The translations under genes and the position numbers were made by a program. Below are positions 37,787-47,314 of a DNA stretch of 64,000 nt, piece by piece. Source of the stretch: Kluyvera sichuanensis (GTDB lineage Bacteria; Pseudomonadota; Gammaproteobacteria; Enterobacterales; Enterobacteriaceae); contig NZ_JABBJF010000005.1 in NCBI RefSeq assembly GCF_014218705.1, positions 124,001 through 188,000 on the forward strand. Direction: 5' to 3'. The notes under the pieces were generated by a model. That model saw only the letters and a program-made list of their open reading frames with translations. It had not been told where the DNA came from and did no database searches. Numbering within the stretch: position 1 is the first letter of the stretch; each line of letters opens with the position of its first letter.

Positions 37787-39040
37787 ATGACATTTTCACT
37801 TTTTGGCGACAAATTCACCCGCCATTCGGGCATTACCCGCCTGATGGAAGACCTCAACGACGGTTTACGCACTCCAGGTGCCATCATGCTAGGCGGCGGT
37901 AACCCGGCGCAGATCCCTGAGATGAACGCGTACTTCAATAATCTACTGGCGGAGATGCTGGAAAGCGGCAAAGTCTCTGAAGCGCTGTGTAATTACGATG
38001 GTCCTCAGGGCAAAAATGAACTGCTCGTCGCCCTGGCCGATATGCTGCGCAATGAATTAGGTTGGGAGATCGGCCCACAGAATATTGCACTGACAAATGG
38101 CAGCCAAAGCGCATTTTTCTACTTGTTCAATCTGTTCGCCGGACGACGCGCGGATGGTTCTACTCGCAAAGTGCTGTTCCCGTTAACGCCAGAGTACATT
38201 GGCTATGCGGATTCCGGCCTCGAAGACGATCTGTTTGTCTCTACCCGCCCGCACATTGAACTGCTCCCGGAAGGGCAGTTTAAGTATCACGTCGATTTCG
38301 ATAATTTACCGATCGGTGAAGACACCGGGATGATCTGCGTTTCACGCCCGACCAACCCAACGGGTAACGTGATCACCGACGATGAACTGAAACAGCTCGA
38401 TGCATTGGCCAACCAGCACGGCGTCCCGCTGGTTATCGATAATGCCTACGGTGTTCCTTTCCCAGGAATCATCTTTAGCGAGGCGCGCCCGCTGTGGAAC
38501 CCGAACACCGTGCTGTGCATGAGCCTGTCCAAACTCGGCCTGCCGGGTAGCCGCTGCGGCATCATCATTGCCAACGAGTCGATTATCACCGCCATCAGCA
38601 ATATGAACGGTATCATCAGCCTTGCGCCGGGCGGCATTGGGCCGGCGATCATGTGCGAAATGATTAAGCGCCACGATCTGCTGCGACTGTCAGAAACGGT
38701 CATCAAGCCGTTCTACTACCAGCGAGTTCAGGAGACCATCGCCATCCTTCGCCGCTATTTACCGGAAGAGCGCTGCCTCATCCATAAGCCTGAAGGAGCC
38801 ATCTTCCTGTGGCTGTGGTTTAAAGATTTGCCGATTACCACCGAAGTGCTCTATCAGCGTCTGAAAAAACGCGGCGTCCTGATGGTGCCCGGTGATTTCT
38901 TCTTCCCTGGGCTGGATAAACCCTGGCCGCATACCCACCAGTGTATGCGCATGAACTATGTGCCGGAGCCGGATAAAATTGAAGCCGGTGTCAAAATTCT
39001 TGCTGAAGAAATTGAATTAGCCTGGAATGAACAGCGTTAA
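37787..39040 (+). CDS. avtA: Valine-pyruvate aminotransferase
   Basis: PLP enzyme (aminotransferase class I/II) that forms L-valine from 2-ketoisovalerate with alanine as donor. 417 residues, the E. coli length. The PLP lysine is in MSLSKLGLPGSRCG. The substrate-loop motif CVSRPTNPTGNV and the Asn/Asp region VIDNAYGVPFPG are intact. The ribosome site is weak (AGAAGCTCGGCT). It lies after malS as in K-12. Confidence 0.97.
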   Translation: MTFSLFGDKFTRHSGITRLMEDLNDGLRTPGAIMLGGGNPAQIPEMNAYFNNLLAEMLESGKVSEALCNYDGPQGKNELLVALADMLRNELGWEIGPQNIALTNGSQSAFFYLFNLFAGRRADGSTRKVLFPLTPEYIGYADSGLEDDLFVSTRPHIELLPEGQFKYHVDFDNLPIGEDTGMICVSRPTNPTGNVITDDELKQLDALANQHGVPLVIDNAYGVPFPGIIFSEARPLWNPNTVLCMSLSKLGLPGSRCGIIIANESIITAISNMNGIISLAPGGIGPAIMCEMIKRHDLLRLSETVIKPFYYQRVQETIAILRRYLPEERCLIHKPEGAIFLWLWFKDLPITTEVLYQRLKKRGVLMVPGDFFFPGLDKPWPHTHQCMRMNYVPEPDKIEAGVKILAEEIELAWNEQR

Positions 39041-39048
39041 AATATAAT

Positions 39049-39083
39049 ATATCAGCCTCCAAAATATGGAGGCTGATATTTTT
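39049..39083 (+). terminator. avtA terminator
   Basis: Stem ATATCAGCCTCC / GGAGGCTGATAT around a short A/T loop with TTTTTCT after it; starts 9 bp past the avtA stop. Confidence 0.9.
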
Positions 39084-39406
39084 CTGTGATCTGCATTGTT
39101 ATTTTTGAAAAAGAAAATAGAAATACAGCCTAACTACCCCACTCGGATTACTCCCAATTTCAGCCTGCTATTTTATTACCACTAAACACTCGCACCCATT
39201 ATTCATCATTGCTTAATATGTTAAATATGGAGTAACAACATGTTTCTCAAGAGCATATTTATTTACATAGCAGACTTTGTTTATGCTTAAGTTAAATCAG
39301 AGTTTTCCATACTTTCGTATGAAAAGAAACGCCCCATGCAAGGCTTAATTTTCACCATACACTGACTAATACGCACTCGGCGTTTTTAACTGGTGGAGAT
39401 AAGATC
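39084..39406. other. A/T-rich intergenic region before the lipoprotein gene
   Basis: 323 bp with no open frame of note, clearly richer in A/T than the flanking genes. It should contain the promoter of the lipoprotein gene, but no convincing hexamers or operators could be assigned. A/T-rich upstream DNA of an accessory surface-protein gene is compatible with H-NS silencing (inference). Confidence 0.4.
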
Positions 39407-40474
39407 ATGGCCTCTAAAAAAATTAGCCAATTAAGCATAATTGCTATGGCGGTGCTTCTTGCTTTCTCACTCTCTGCCTGTAGCGGAAGCGGCGGGGGTT
39501 CACATTCAACGGCCAAAAACGGTACCACTTCGGGTAGCGGTTCTGGCGGTGGAGACGGCTCCGGCGGCGGCGATGGTAGCGGCGGCGGGAACGGTAATGG
39601 CAACTCGGGTAGCGGCAGCCAAACCGCTGGCAGCAGCATTCTGGGTGAAACCGGGAAAGCGGTATCCGGCGTGGGCGATACGTTGGGCGGTCTGGGTAGT
39701 CAGTTGACCAGCACGGCGGGCAACAACCCGGTCACCTCAACCATTTCAACTACCGTCACCGGCGTGGGTAACGCGGTCGATACCTTAGGAACCGGCGTAA
39801 CCAACGGCGTTGGGAACTCATCAAACCCTAACGGCGTGGGGACGACGCTGCAGGGCACCACCAGTACCGTTACGGTGCTGGGGAATACGGTATCCGGCGT
39901 GGGTAGCAACCTGTCCACCAGCACCTCCGGCACTCCGGTTGCTGGGGTGACAGGGCTGGTCGGCAACGTGGTGAATAGCGCGGGTCAGATTGTCAGCAGC
40001 ACCGGCACAGGCTTAACCAGCACCCTGCAAAGCCCAGGTGCCGTCGCCGCCACAACTGGCGTGACTTCCGTCGTCAATAACACGCTTTCTGGGGTCCAGG
40101 GCGTTACTCAGGGCGTCGGGACAACGACCGGTTTAGGCACTCCGGTTAACGGTCTGCTCACCCAGGTGGGCACCACCGTAAGCGGGCTTGGTAACAACGT
40201 CAGCACCTCAACGCCGGCACTGGGCGGCGTCGGGCAGGTGGTCACTAGCGTTGGGAATATCGTAACGGATGCCGGTGGCTTAGTGAAACCTACCGGCACC
40301 CAGACCAGCAGCGGTGGCCTGCTGGCGAGCGCTTCACTGGGCGGCACGGTCAGTTCATTAACCAATACGCTCAACGTCAGCACCTCTGCTAACGCCAGCG
40401 CCAGCAGCTCTTCAACCACTACCACGACCAGTCCTTTAGGTGGTCTGCTTAGCGGGTTAACGTTAAAAAAATAA
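39407..40474 (+). CDS. Gly/Ser/Thr/Val-rich repeat lipoprotein (collagen-like N-terminal tract)
   Basis: 355 residues. Lipobox LSAC gives an acylated Cys25; Ser26 at +2 predicts the outer membrane. Residues 43-64 are a Gly tract with a 6-residue unit GGGDGS, GGGDGS, GGGNGN encoded by 18-bp tandem repeats. From about residue 75 to 330 there are loose repeats of the type VGNxVxxLGxxV (VGNAVDTLGTGV, VLGNTVSGVGSNLS, VGNVVNSAGQIVSSTGTGL). It contains no cysteine after residue 25 and no recognisable enzyme motif. It resembles what annotation pipelines call collagen-like triple-helix-repeat proteins. It pairs with the TpsB-like gene downstream. Role unknown; a surface or envelope protein is inferred. 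Confidence 0.75.
   Translation: MASKKISQLSIIAMAVLLAFSLSACSGSGGGSHSTAKNGTTSGSGSGGGDGSGGGDGSGGGNGNGNSGSGSQTAGSSILGETGKAVSGVGDTLGGLGSQLTSTAGNNPVTSTISTTVTGVGNAVDTLGTGVTNGVGNSSNPNGVGTTLQGTTSTVTVLGNTVSGVGSNLSTSTSGTPVAGVTGLVGNVVNSAGQIVSSTGTGLTSTLQSPGAVAATTGVTSVVNNTLSGVQGVTQGVGTTTGLGTPVNGLLTQVGTTVSGLGNNVSTSTPALGGVGQVVTSVGNIVTDAGGLVKPTGTQTSSGGLLASASLGGTVSSLTNTLNVSTSANASASSSSTTTTTSPLGGLLSGLTLKK
39545..39598 (+). repeat. 18-bp tandem repeat in the lipoprotein gene
   Basis: Three 18-bp units, GGCGGTGGAGACGGCTCC, GGCGGCGGCGATGGTAGC and GGCGGCGGGAACGGTAAT, encoding GGGDGS twice and GGGNGN. They are in frame, so changes in copy number would alter protein length without a frameshift. Confidence 0.8.
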
Positions 40475-40497
40475 GCTATATATTTATTAATGCTTTC

Positions 40498-40525
40498 CGT
40501 GCCCCCGCAATGGGGGCACGTTTTT
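40498..40525 (+). terminator. Terminator between lipoprotein and TpsB-like genes
   Basis: Perfect stem CGTGCCCCC / GGGGGCACG with a GCAAT loop and TTTTT, 24 bp after the lipoprotein stop. The next gene starts 54 bp further on, so it may depend on readthrough or on its own promoter. Confidence 0.88.
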
Positions 40526-40578
40526 CAGCAGAATAACAATAATCATCCTTGCACAATAAAATACACAAGGAACGCGTC

Positions 40579-42294
40579 ATGAAAACGACCCTGGCTTATG
40601 CGCTATCGGGGGTTGTTCTGCTTAATATAGCCAGAGCAGACACATTACCCGCATTGATTGACCCCAATAACCCGGCAAAAGCGGAACATAACAGCACGCC
40701 GCAAGCCCCTCCTGCAGCAGCCCCGAGTTTAACCGTAAGCGTTCCTAAAAATAAATTAACACCGGAAACGCTTATTAAAGTCGATCATATTCAATTTATT
40801 GGCGGCACGGTATATCCGTTAAAAGAGCTCTTGCAGCCTTTTGTTCCCTATGCACGCAAACAGGTTCCGTTAAAAACGTTGGTCGGGCTTATTAATGATA
40901 TTACGCTGCGCTACCGCGCTGACGGCTATCCGCTCTCCTACGCGTGGCTTCCGGATGACAACTTTCATGACGGCACGATCAAAATCGTTCTAGTGGAAGG
41001 CTATGTTGCGCACAGCGACATTCAAAGTAATAACCCCAATCTGGCAGAGCGCTTAAAGCGGCTTGCAGCCAAAATCATGGCCGAGAAGCCGCTGACACAG
41101 GCAACCTTCGACCGCTATACCCAGTTGATGACCCGTACCCCCGGCGTCACCGTCGATGCCAGCGCGCAACTGCCGCAAAACATCTATGGCGCCGCGGCCA
41201 TGCAGGCTAAAAGTATTCAGCCGCATATCTGGGATATTTCATCGACCATTGATACCCGTCGCAGCCAGAACATGGCCTTCGTCACCGGGTCGCTGAGCAA
41301 CTTAACCAGCTATGGCGATCAGCTCGGGCTGGCGACATTGATTCCACTCGACAGCTCAACGCGGAAATCCTATTTAGGGTTGAACTATCAACAGTTCCTG
41401 ACCGACGACGGGCTGATGATGCAGCTCAAAGGCAGCTTCTACCGCGACAACCCGCGGGACTATACGCCGTTACAGTACTACTCGGGCGGCTACTTAGATT
41501 CCCGGCAGGAAACCACGCAATATAACGGCGGCGCGATGTTCAGCTATCCGATTATCTTAACCGGCAAGCAGCAGCTCAACGTCAATGGAGGCATCGACTA
41601 CACCGACCGCCGGAACGACAACCACATCCGCCAGGTTGAGAACACACAAACGGTCGATAGCCTCGATCTCAAAAGCCACGTTCGCTACCCGGCATTTGAG
41701 TTCGGCATCAACGGCCTGCAGGCATTCGACCGCGCCAGTATTAACGGCAAGCTGACGCTGCGTCAGGGCGTGGATATTTCGTCAATGGCGGATGCCGCGC
41801 CGGCTTTCGGCAACGATCTCTCCTTCACGCTATGGAAAAGCAATATTGATGCGGCCTGGATGATCACCGACAAATGGCGCCTCTCCACGTCAATGGAGGG
41901 TGACTGGTCAGATAACGACTTGCCCGAACCTGAACGCGTCAGCTTCGGTGCCCAGCGCTTTGGCCGCGGCTACCAGGACGGAGAGGCCAGCGGTGACTAC
42001 GGTTATGGTGGGCAGGTTGAGCTTCGCTACGTGCATCCGATAAAAGAGAACAGCTGGGTTGCCACCGTGCAGCCGTACGTGCTGACCGACACCGCCCAGA
42101 CCTGGTTTAACGCGCCGGGGCTGCCGCATCAGCGGCTTGCGTCTGTTGCCACCGGGGTGATGTTTGGCGACAACAAGCACTACAGCCTGACGGTAGAGGC
42201 CGCGCGCCCGGTGGGCGATGTGCCCACCGACAGCCACAATCGTGACTGGCGCTACAGCCTGACGTTCAGCTGGAACTTCAACAACCTACATTAA
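40579..42294 (+). CDS. ShlB/FhaC/HecB-type outer-membrane secretion-activation protein (TpsB-like)
   Basis: 571 residues from the ATG at 40579 (ACAAGGA upstream); an ATG ten codons earlier has no ribosome site. A signal peptide ends ARA at residue 20. It is followed by a Pro/Ala-rich linker and a POTRA domain (about 65-140: KVDHIQFIGGTVYPLKELL... ending IVLVEG). The remainder is a 16-strand-type barrel. The conserved loop-6 motif appears as RFGRGY at 460-465. The C-terminus SLTFSWNFNNLH is a beta-signal-like strand. TpsB proteins export a TpsA partner, but no TPS-domain protein is encoded nearby. Its end overlaps the opposing ysaA by 9 bp. Confidence 0.85.
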   Translation: MKTTLAYALSGVVLLNIARADTLPALIDPNNPAKAEHNSTPQAPPAAAPSLTVSVPKNKLTPETLIKVDHIQFIGGTVYPLKELLQPFVPYARKQVPLKTLVGLINDITLRYRADGYPLSYAWLPDDNFHDGTIKIVLVEGYVAHSDIQSNNPNLAERLKRLAAKIMAEKPLTQATFDRYTQLMTRTPGVTVDASAQLPQNIYGAAAMQAKSIQPHIWDISSTIDTRRSQNMAFVTGSLSNLTSYGDQLGLATLIPLDSSTRKSYLGLNYQQFLTDDGLMMQLKGSFYRDNPRDYTPLQYYSGGYLDSRQETTQYNGGAMFSYPIILTGKQQLNVNGGIDYTDRRNDNHIRQVENTQTVDSLDLKSHVRYPAFEFGINGLQAFDRASINGKLTLRQGVDISSMADAAPAFGNDLSFTLWKSNIDAAWMITDKWRLSTSMEGDWSDNDLPEPERVSFGAQRFGRGYQDGEASGDYGYGGQVELRYVHPIKENSWVATVQPYVLTDTAQTWFNAPGLPHQRLASVATGVMFGDNKHYSLTVEAARPVGDVPTDSHNRDWRYSLTFSWNFNNLH

Positions 42295-42747
42295 TCCCGG
42301 CACCGGGCGCTGGCTAACGTCAACACAGGCCAGCGCTCCCGTCGGACAGGCCGCCATGCAGGCGGGGCCTTCTTCGCGATGACGGCATAAATCGCACTTT
42401 ATCGCCTGCGGTCGTCGCCCCTGCACGCTGACGTTCATCGCCCCAAAAGGACACGCCAGCATACAGCTCTTACAACCGATGCACAGTGCCTGCTGAACAG
42501 CAACCACGCCGTTTTCACGCTGGATCGCGCCGGTGGGGCACACGTTACTGCACGGCGCATCTTCACACTGATGGCAGGCCACCGCCGTGGAAAACATCCC
42601 GCCCTTCACCACCCGAATGCGAGGAAGAAACGCCTCGCGCGAGACGCTAGCACACGCCTGTTCATCCTGATGCGCCACTACGCAGGCCACTTCACAGGTT
42701 CGACAGCCAATGCACTTTAAAGAATCAGCGACAATAAACGGGTTCAT
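42286..42747 (-). CDS. ysaA: 4Fe-4S ferredoxin-type electron-transfer protein YsaA
   Basis: 153 residues (157 in E. coli; also called yiaI). Four cysteine clusters of the HycB/DmsB type: CIGCRTCEVAC, CHQCEDAPCSNVC, CIGCKSCMLAC and CDLCRHREEGPACMAAC, enough for four [4Fe-4S] clusters. It has no signal peptide, so it is cytoplasmic. The redox partner is unknown; there is no catalytic subunit gene beside it. Confidence 0.9.
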   Translation of the reverse strand: MNPFIVADSLKCIGCRTCEVACVVAHQDEQACASVSREAFLPRIRVVKGGMFSTAVACHQCEDAPCSNVCPTGAIQRENGVVAVQQALCIGCKSCMLACPFGAMNVSVQGRRPQAIKCDLCRHREEGPACMAACPTGALACVDVSQRPVPGLM

Positions 42748-42868
42748 TCCCCACTCCGTTGCGAGAGATAAACCCTAAGAGTGCCAGAGCGGCGAGGCGA
42801 TATGCTTTGATCCGAGGTGGGGAATGGGCATTTTTTGATAAATGCCAGAGTCAATTCAGTCGTTTGCC

Positions 42869-43687
42869 TCAGGCCGAATTGATATGTTCCTTACAGTACC
42901 GCCGCTTCCACGCGGCGGGCGTCAGCCCGGTGTGCTTACGGAAAATTTGTCGGAAATACCCCACATCGGCAAAACCGCACTGCTCGGCCACTTCTTTTAG
43001 TGAGCCTGCATGGTTACTCAGCAGCTTCTCCGCCGCCTTTACCCGCTGGCGATGGATGGCTTCGGTGATGGTGAGGTGGAAAACGCGGCGATAAACGCGC
43101 CCCAGATAGTCCGCGTTGCAGTGCAGCTCCCGCGCTAACATGGAAGTCGACAGCGGGAGATGGTAGCGCGTGTGGATCACCTGCTGGGCTTTCCATGCCA
43201 GCGCCGCGCCGCCTTCATCCTTTGGCTCCGCCTGCTGCGCCGAAAGCGAAATATGCTGCAATATCAACAGTAAAATCAGTTCAAGCGAGGCGTTGCGCTG
43301 AATTTTTTCCTGCTCGTTGAGAAACTGGCGAAACAACGATGTCAGGTAATGAGGGTCGTGTAGCGTGGTCTGCTGAGGGATAGCTAACTGCATTAACAGC
43401 GGGTGCGGCGATGCCGAGGCGCTAATCTCGAAATGCAGCCAGTAGAATTTCAGGTCGGCGGGAAAATCCTCGATACCAACGTGTCGGCGACCGGGCCAGA
43501 GCAACAGGCTATCGCCCGCGGCAACGTGAAAAATTCGCTCCTCCTCCTGAATCGCTAATGTCCCTTTTTCAACAAACAGCACCTCCCACGAACGCAGCCT
43601 GCGGGCCGGATGCCGACCCACGCCCCGGGAGATAAACAGCCCACCGTTTTGCACCTTAATCGGAAGCGCTATGGATAGATTGAGCAT
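42869..43687 (-). CDS. AraC-family regulator of the GPH-GH127 sugar locus
   Basis: 272 residues from the ATG at 43687. A GTG 13 codons upstream is possible, since no strong ribosome site precedes either start. An N-terminal cupin sensor (about 25-120: RRLRSWEVLFVEKGTLAIQE, LLLWPGRRHVG) is followed by two C-terminal helix-turn-helix motifs (SMLARELHCNADYLGRVYRR and VAEQCGFADVGYFRQIFRKH). It is divergent from the symporter gene, so it most likely activates that operon in response to an arabinofuranoside or its product. Confidence 0.85.
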   Translation of the reverse strand: MLNLSIALPIKVQNGGLFISRGVGRHPARRLRSWEVLFVEKGTLAIQEEERIFHVAAGDSLLLWPGRRHVGIEDFPADLKFYWLHFEISASASPHPLLMQLAIPQQTTLHDPHYLTSLFRQFLNEQEKIQRNASLELILLLILQHISLSAQQAEPKDEGGAALAWKAQQVIHTRYHLPLSTSMLARELHCNADYLGRVYRRVFHLTITEAIHRQRVKAAEKLLSNHAGSLKEVAEQCGFADVGYFRQIFRKHTGLTPAAWKRRYCKEHINSA

Positions 43688-43927
43688 AAATATTAATAAT
43701 CCCGCTTGTTCGCCAAAAACAAACACCCTTTCTATTTGATTATTAACAATTAAAGTCGTTTATGCTCGATCACCTTCACACTTTTCCAATCAGGTCGGAA
43801 TTACCCACTTTTTATACTTCTTTGTGACCTTGTTGGTCTTCGTTTTCCAGGCAAAATTAAACAGGTCATGACACAACAACAATATCCCTACTAAAAGCAG
43901 ACATCTCCACACTGCGAGGAGCATCCC
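43688..43927. promoter_or_regulatory. Divergent promoter region of the AraC / GPH-GH127 locus
   Basis: 240 bp, A/T-rich near the regulator. TGTGACCTTGTTGGTC (about 43824-43839) contains one good CRP half-site. AraC half-sites could not be defined by eye. Confidence 0.4.
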
Positions 43928-45328
43928 ATGACCGCTACACCCATTTCCACCAGCGAGGTTGTGCCGGGTACCCTGGACGAGAAGTTAACCGTTCGGGAGA
44001 AAATCGGCTACGGCCTTGGCGATGCAGGCGGCACCGTCATTACCTGTCTCATCGGCAACTTTCTCACCTTTTTCTACACCGACGTTTTTGGCCTGACGCC
44101 CGCGGTCGTTGGTACGCTCTTTATGGTACTTCGCATTTTTGATGCAATTTCCGACCCGATTATGGGCGTGGTCGCAGACCGTACCCGCAGCCGCTGGGGG
44201 CGCTTTCGCCCATGGCAGCTGTGGATTGCGGTTCCCATTGCGATTGTCGGCGTGCTGACCTTTACCGTGCCCGATGCCAGCATGGGCGTAAAAATTGCCT
44301 GGGCCTTCGGTACCTATCTGCTGCTCTCCATTAGCTACACCGCCATTAACGTCCCTTATTGCGCGCTGATTAACACCATGACTACGCGCCATAGCGAGGT
44401 GATCTCCTGCCAGGCCTGGCGCTTTGTACTGTGCGGCGTGGCGGGCTTTTTGGTCTCCGTCGGCCTGCCGTGGTTGGTGAACGTACTGGGTCAGGGCAAC
44501 AGCGCTCAGGGCTATCAGTATGGCGTGGGCATCCTCTGCGCGATTGCCGCCGTGATGTTCCTGTGCTGCTTCTTCTGGGTTCGCGAGCGCGTTTCGCTGG
44601 ACATGATGGGCAAATTCACCCTGCGTGAACACATCGCCGGGCTGCGTAAAAACGACCAACTGCTGCTGATGCTGCTGATGTCCTTCCTGCTGATCAACGT
44701 GTTTAATATTCGCGGCGGCGGCTATATGTACTTCATCACCTACGTCCTCGGCGGCTCTACCGGCTACACCTCGCTGTTCTTCACCATGGTGACCTTCGCG
44801 TCTATTTTCGGTTCGGTGATCATCAACTTCCTGTCGCGCCGCTTTGATACCGTCAAACTGTACTACCACACCAACCTGGTACTGGCGGCGCTCGCCGTGC
44901 TGATGTGGTTCTTACCGACCGGGGCCGCCTACCAGACGCTATGGCTGGCCGTTATCCTCGGCAACGGCATCATTCTGGGCTTTACGCTGCCGCTGCACTT
45001 CTCCCTGATGGCCTTCTCCGATGATTACGGCGAGTGGAAAACCGGCGTACGTTCATCCGGCATGAACTTCGCCTTCAATCTGTTTTGCATCAAGCTCGCC
45101 TGGGCATCCAGCGCCGGCATCATCAGCCTGGTGTTTATCTACGTCGCCTATCAGCCGGGCGCAGGCAATCAAACCGCCTCGTCACTGGCCGGGATCACCG
45201 CCACCGAGACGCTGTTACCGGCGCTGTTCCACCTGCTGCTGGCGTTCTCCATCCGCGCCTGCAAGCTCACTAACCCTATGATGTCGCGCATTGCTACCGA
45301 CCTGCGCGCGCGTCACGTTTCATCCTGA
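43928..45328 (+). CDS. Glycoside-pentoside-hexuronide (GPH) family sugar:cation symporter
   Basis: 466 residues with 12 predicted spans. The MelB/YicJ family cation-site and loop motif [20 protein letters not shown] is intact, and the [11 protein letters not shown] motif near helix 10-11 is typical of GPH carriers. It is followed ten bases later by the GH127 gene, so it probably imports the oligosaccharide or glycoside that this enzyme cleaves. Exact substrate unknown; L-arabinofuranosides are inferred from the partner. Confidence 0.88.
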   Translation: MTATPISTSEVVPGTLDEKLTVREKIGYGLGDAGGTVITCLIGNFLTFFYTDVFGLTPAVVGTLFMVLRIFDAISDPIMGVVADRTRSRWGRFRPWQLWIAVPIAIVGVLTFTVPDASMGVKIAWAFGTYLLLSISYTAINVPYCALINTMTTRHSEVISCQAWRFVLCGVAGFLVSVGLPWLVNVLGQGNSAQGYQYGVGILCAIAAVMFLCCFFWVRERVSLDMMGKFTLREHIAGLRKNDQLLLMLLMSFLLINVFNIRGGGYMYFITYVLGGSTGYTSLFFTMVTFASIFGSVIINFLSRRFDTVKLYYHTNLVLAALAVLMWFLPTGAAYQTLWLAVILGNGIILGFTLPLHFSLMAFSDDYGEWKTGVRSSGMNFAFNLFCIKLAWASSAGIISLVFIYVAYQPGAGNQTASSLAGITATETLLPALFHLLLAFSIRACKLTNPMMSRIATDLRARHVSS

Positions 45329-45338
45329 GGAGTTTGTC

Positions 45339-47309
45339 ATGTCCGCTATGGAAGTCGATTTGCATACCTTGAAAGTGAATGACCCGTTTTTCGCCCAGTA
45401 CCAGCAGTTGGTGCGCGATGTGGTGATCCCGTATCAATGGGATGCGCTGAATGACCGGATAGACGACGCTGAGCCGAGCCACGCAATAGAGAATTTCCGC
45501 ATCGCCACCGGGCAGCAGGAGGGGGAATTTTACGGCATGGTCTTCCAGGACAGCGACGTAGCGAAATGGCTGGAAGCCGTCGCCTGGTCGCTATGCCAAA
45601 AGCCAGATGCCGAGCTTGAACGCACCGCCGATGAAGTCATCGAACTGGTGGCCGCCGCCCAGTGCGAAGACGGCTATCTCAACACCTACTTTACGGCGAA
45701 AGCGCCTGATGAACGCTGGACCAACCTGGCCGAATGCCACGAGCTTTACTGTGCCGGGCATATGATAGAAGCGGGCGTAGCCTTCTTCCAGGCCACCGGC
45801 AAGCGCCGCCTGCTCGAGGTGGTATGCCGCCTGGCTGACCATATCTACCAGGTCTTTGGCACCGGTGAGCAGCAGATCCACGGCTATCCGGGCCACCCAG
45901 AGATCGAACTGGCGCTGATGCGCCTGTATGAAGTGACTCAGGAGCCACGCTACATGGCGCTGGTCAATTATTTCGTCGAAGAACGCGGCAAGCAGCCGCA
46001 CTTCTATGACGACGAGTACGAAAAACGCGGTCACACCTCCTACTGGCATACCTACGGCCCGGCCTGGATGGTGAAAGATAAAGCCTACAGCCAGGCGCAC
46101 CAGCCGCTTGCCGAGCAGCAAACCGCTATCGGCCATGCGGTGCGCTTTGTCTACCTGATGACCGGCGTGGCGCACCTTGCCCGGCTAAGCCATGACGAAA
46201 GTAAACGCCAGGACTGTCTGCGCCTGTGGAACAACATGGCGCAGCGTCAGCTGTACATTACTGGCGGCATCGGTTCTCAAAGCAGCGGGGAAGCCTTTAG
46301 CAGCGACTACGACCTGCCGAACGACACGGTCTACGCCGAAAGTTGCGCCTCGATTGGCCTGATGATGTTCGCCCGCCGCATGCTGGAAATGGAAGGCGAC
46401 AGCCAGTATGCCGACGTCATGGAACGCGCCCTGTATAACACGGTGCTCGGCGGTATGGCGCTGGACGGGAAACACTTCTTCTACGTTAACCCACTGGAAG
46501 TGCACCCAAAAACGCTGCAGTTTAACCACATCTACGACCACGTGAAGCCCGTGCGCCAGCGCTGGTTCGGCTGCGCCTGCTGCCCACCGAATATCGCCCG
46601 CGTGCTGACCTCCATCGGCCACTATATCTACACGCCGCGCGAAGATGCGCTGTACGTGAACCTCTACATTGGCAACAGCGTAGAAGTGCCGGTGGGCGAT
46701 CGAACGCTACGCCTGCGCATTAGCGGCAACTATCCGTGGCAGGAGCAGGTCAAGGTAGCCATTGATTCACCGGATCCGCTGACCCACACGCTGGCGCTGC
46801 GTCTGCCTGACTGGTGCAGCGCGCCGCAGGTGGCGCTGAACGGCCGTGACGTCGCGGGGACGGTGAAAAAAGGCTATCTGCATATCAGCCGCACTTGGGT
46901 TGAGGGCGATACGCTCACCCTGACAATGCCGATGCCGGTGCGCCGCGTCTACGGTAACCCGCTGGTGCGCCACGTCGCTGGGAAAGTCGCCGTGCAGCGT
47001 GGGCCGCTGGTCTACTGCCTGGAGCAGGCCGATAACGGTGAAGAACTGCATAACCTGTGGCTGCCGGATAACGCAGTGTTTACCGAGCTGGAAGGCAAAG
47101 GCATTTTCGCCCACAAGGTTTTGCTGCAGGCGCAAGGCGTGAAATACACCACGCGTCATCCAGAAAAGCAGTCGTTGTGGCATTACGACACGGCGCCAGC
47201 CGAACGTCAGACGCAGACGCTGACCTTTATTCCGTGGTTTAGCTGGGCTAACCGTGGCGAGGGGGAAATGCGTATTTGGGTTAACGAAGAAAAGTCAGCG
47301 GAGATGTAA
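45339..47309 (+). CDS. GH127 beta-L-arabinofuranosidase-type glycoside hydrolase
   Basis: 656 residues from the ATG at 45339 (GAGGAG seven bases before), close to the 658 of Bifidobacterium HypBA1. No signal peptide, hence cytoplasmic. The zinc and catalytic residues known in HypBA1 (Glu322, Glu338, Cys340, Cys417, Cys418) correspond to Glu318 (SSGEAF), Glu334 and Cys336 (YAESCAS), and Cys414 and Cys415 (GCACCPPN). The enzyme is therefore probably active with a cysteine nucleophile. It is co-transcribed with the GPH symporter. Likely substrates are beta-L-arabinofuranosides of plant hydroxyproline-rich glycoproteins or other furanosides. Confidence 0.9.
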   Translation: MSAMEVDLHTLKVNDPFFAQYQQLVRDVVIPYQWDALNDRIDDAEPSHAIENFRIATGQQEGEFYGMVFQDSDVAKWLEAVAWSLCQKPDAELERTADEVIELVAAAQCEDGYLNTYFTAKAPDERWTNLAECHELYCAGHMIEAGVAFFQATGKRRLLEVVCRLADHIYQVFGTGEQQIHGYPGHPEIELALMRLYEVTQEPRYMALVNYFVEERGKQPHFYDDEYEKRGHTSYWHTYGPAWMVKDKAYSQAHQPLAEQQTAIGHAVRFVYLMTGVAHLARLSHDESKRQDCLRLWNNMAQRQLYITGGIGSQSSGEAFSSDYDLPNDTVYAESCASIGLMMFARRMLEMEGDSQYADVMERALYNTVLGGMALDGKHFFYVNPLEVHPKTLQFNHIYDHVKPVRQRWFGCACCPPNIARVLTSIGHYIYTPREDALYVNLYIGNSVEVPVGDRTLRLRISGNYPWQEQVKVAIDSPDPLTHTLALRLPDWCSAPQVALNGRDVAGTVKKGYLHISRTWVEGDTLTLTMPMPVRRVYGNPLVRHVAGKVAVQRGPLVYCLEQADNGEELHNLWLPDNAVFTELEGKGIFAHKVLLQAQGVKYTTRHPEKQSLWHYDTAPAERQTQTLTFIPWFSWANRGEGEMRIWVNEEKSAEM

Positions 47310-47314
47310 CCATT

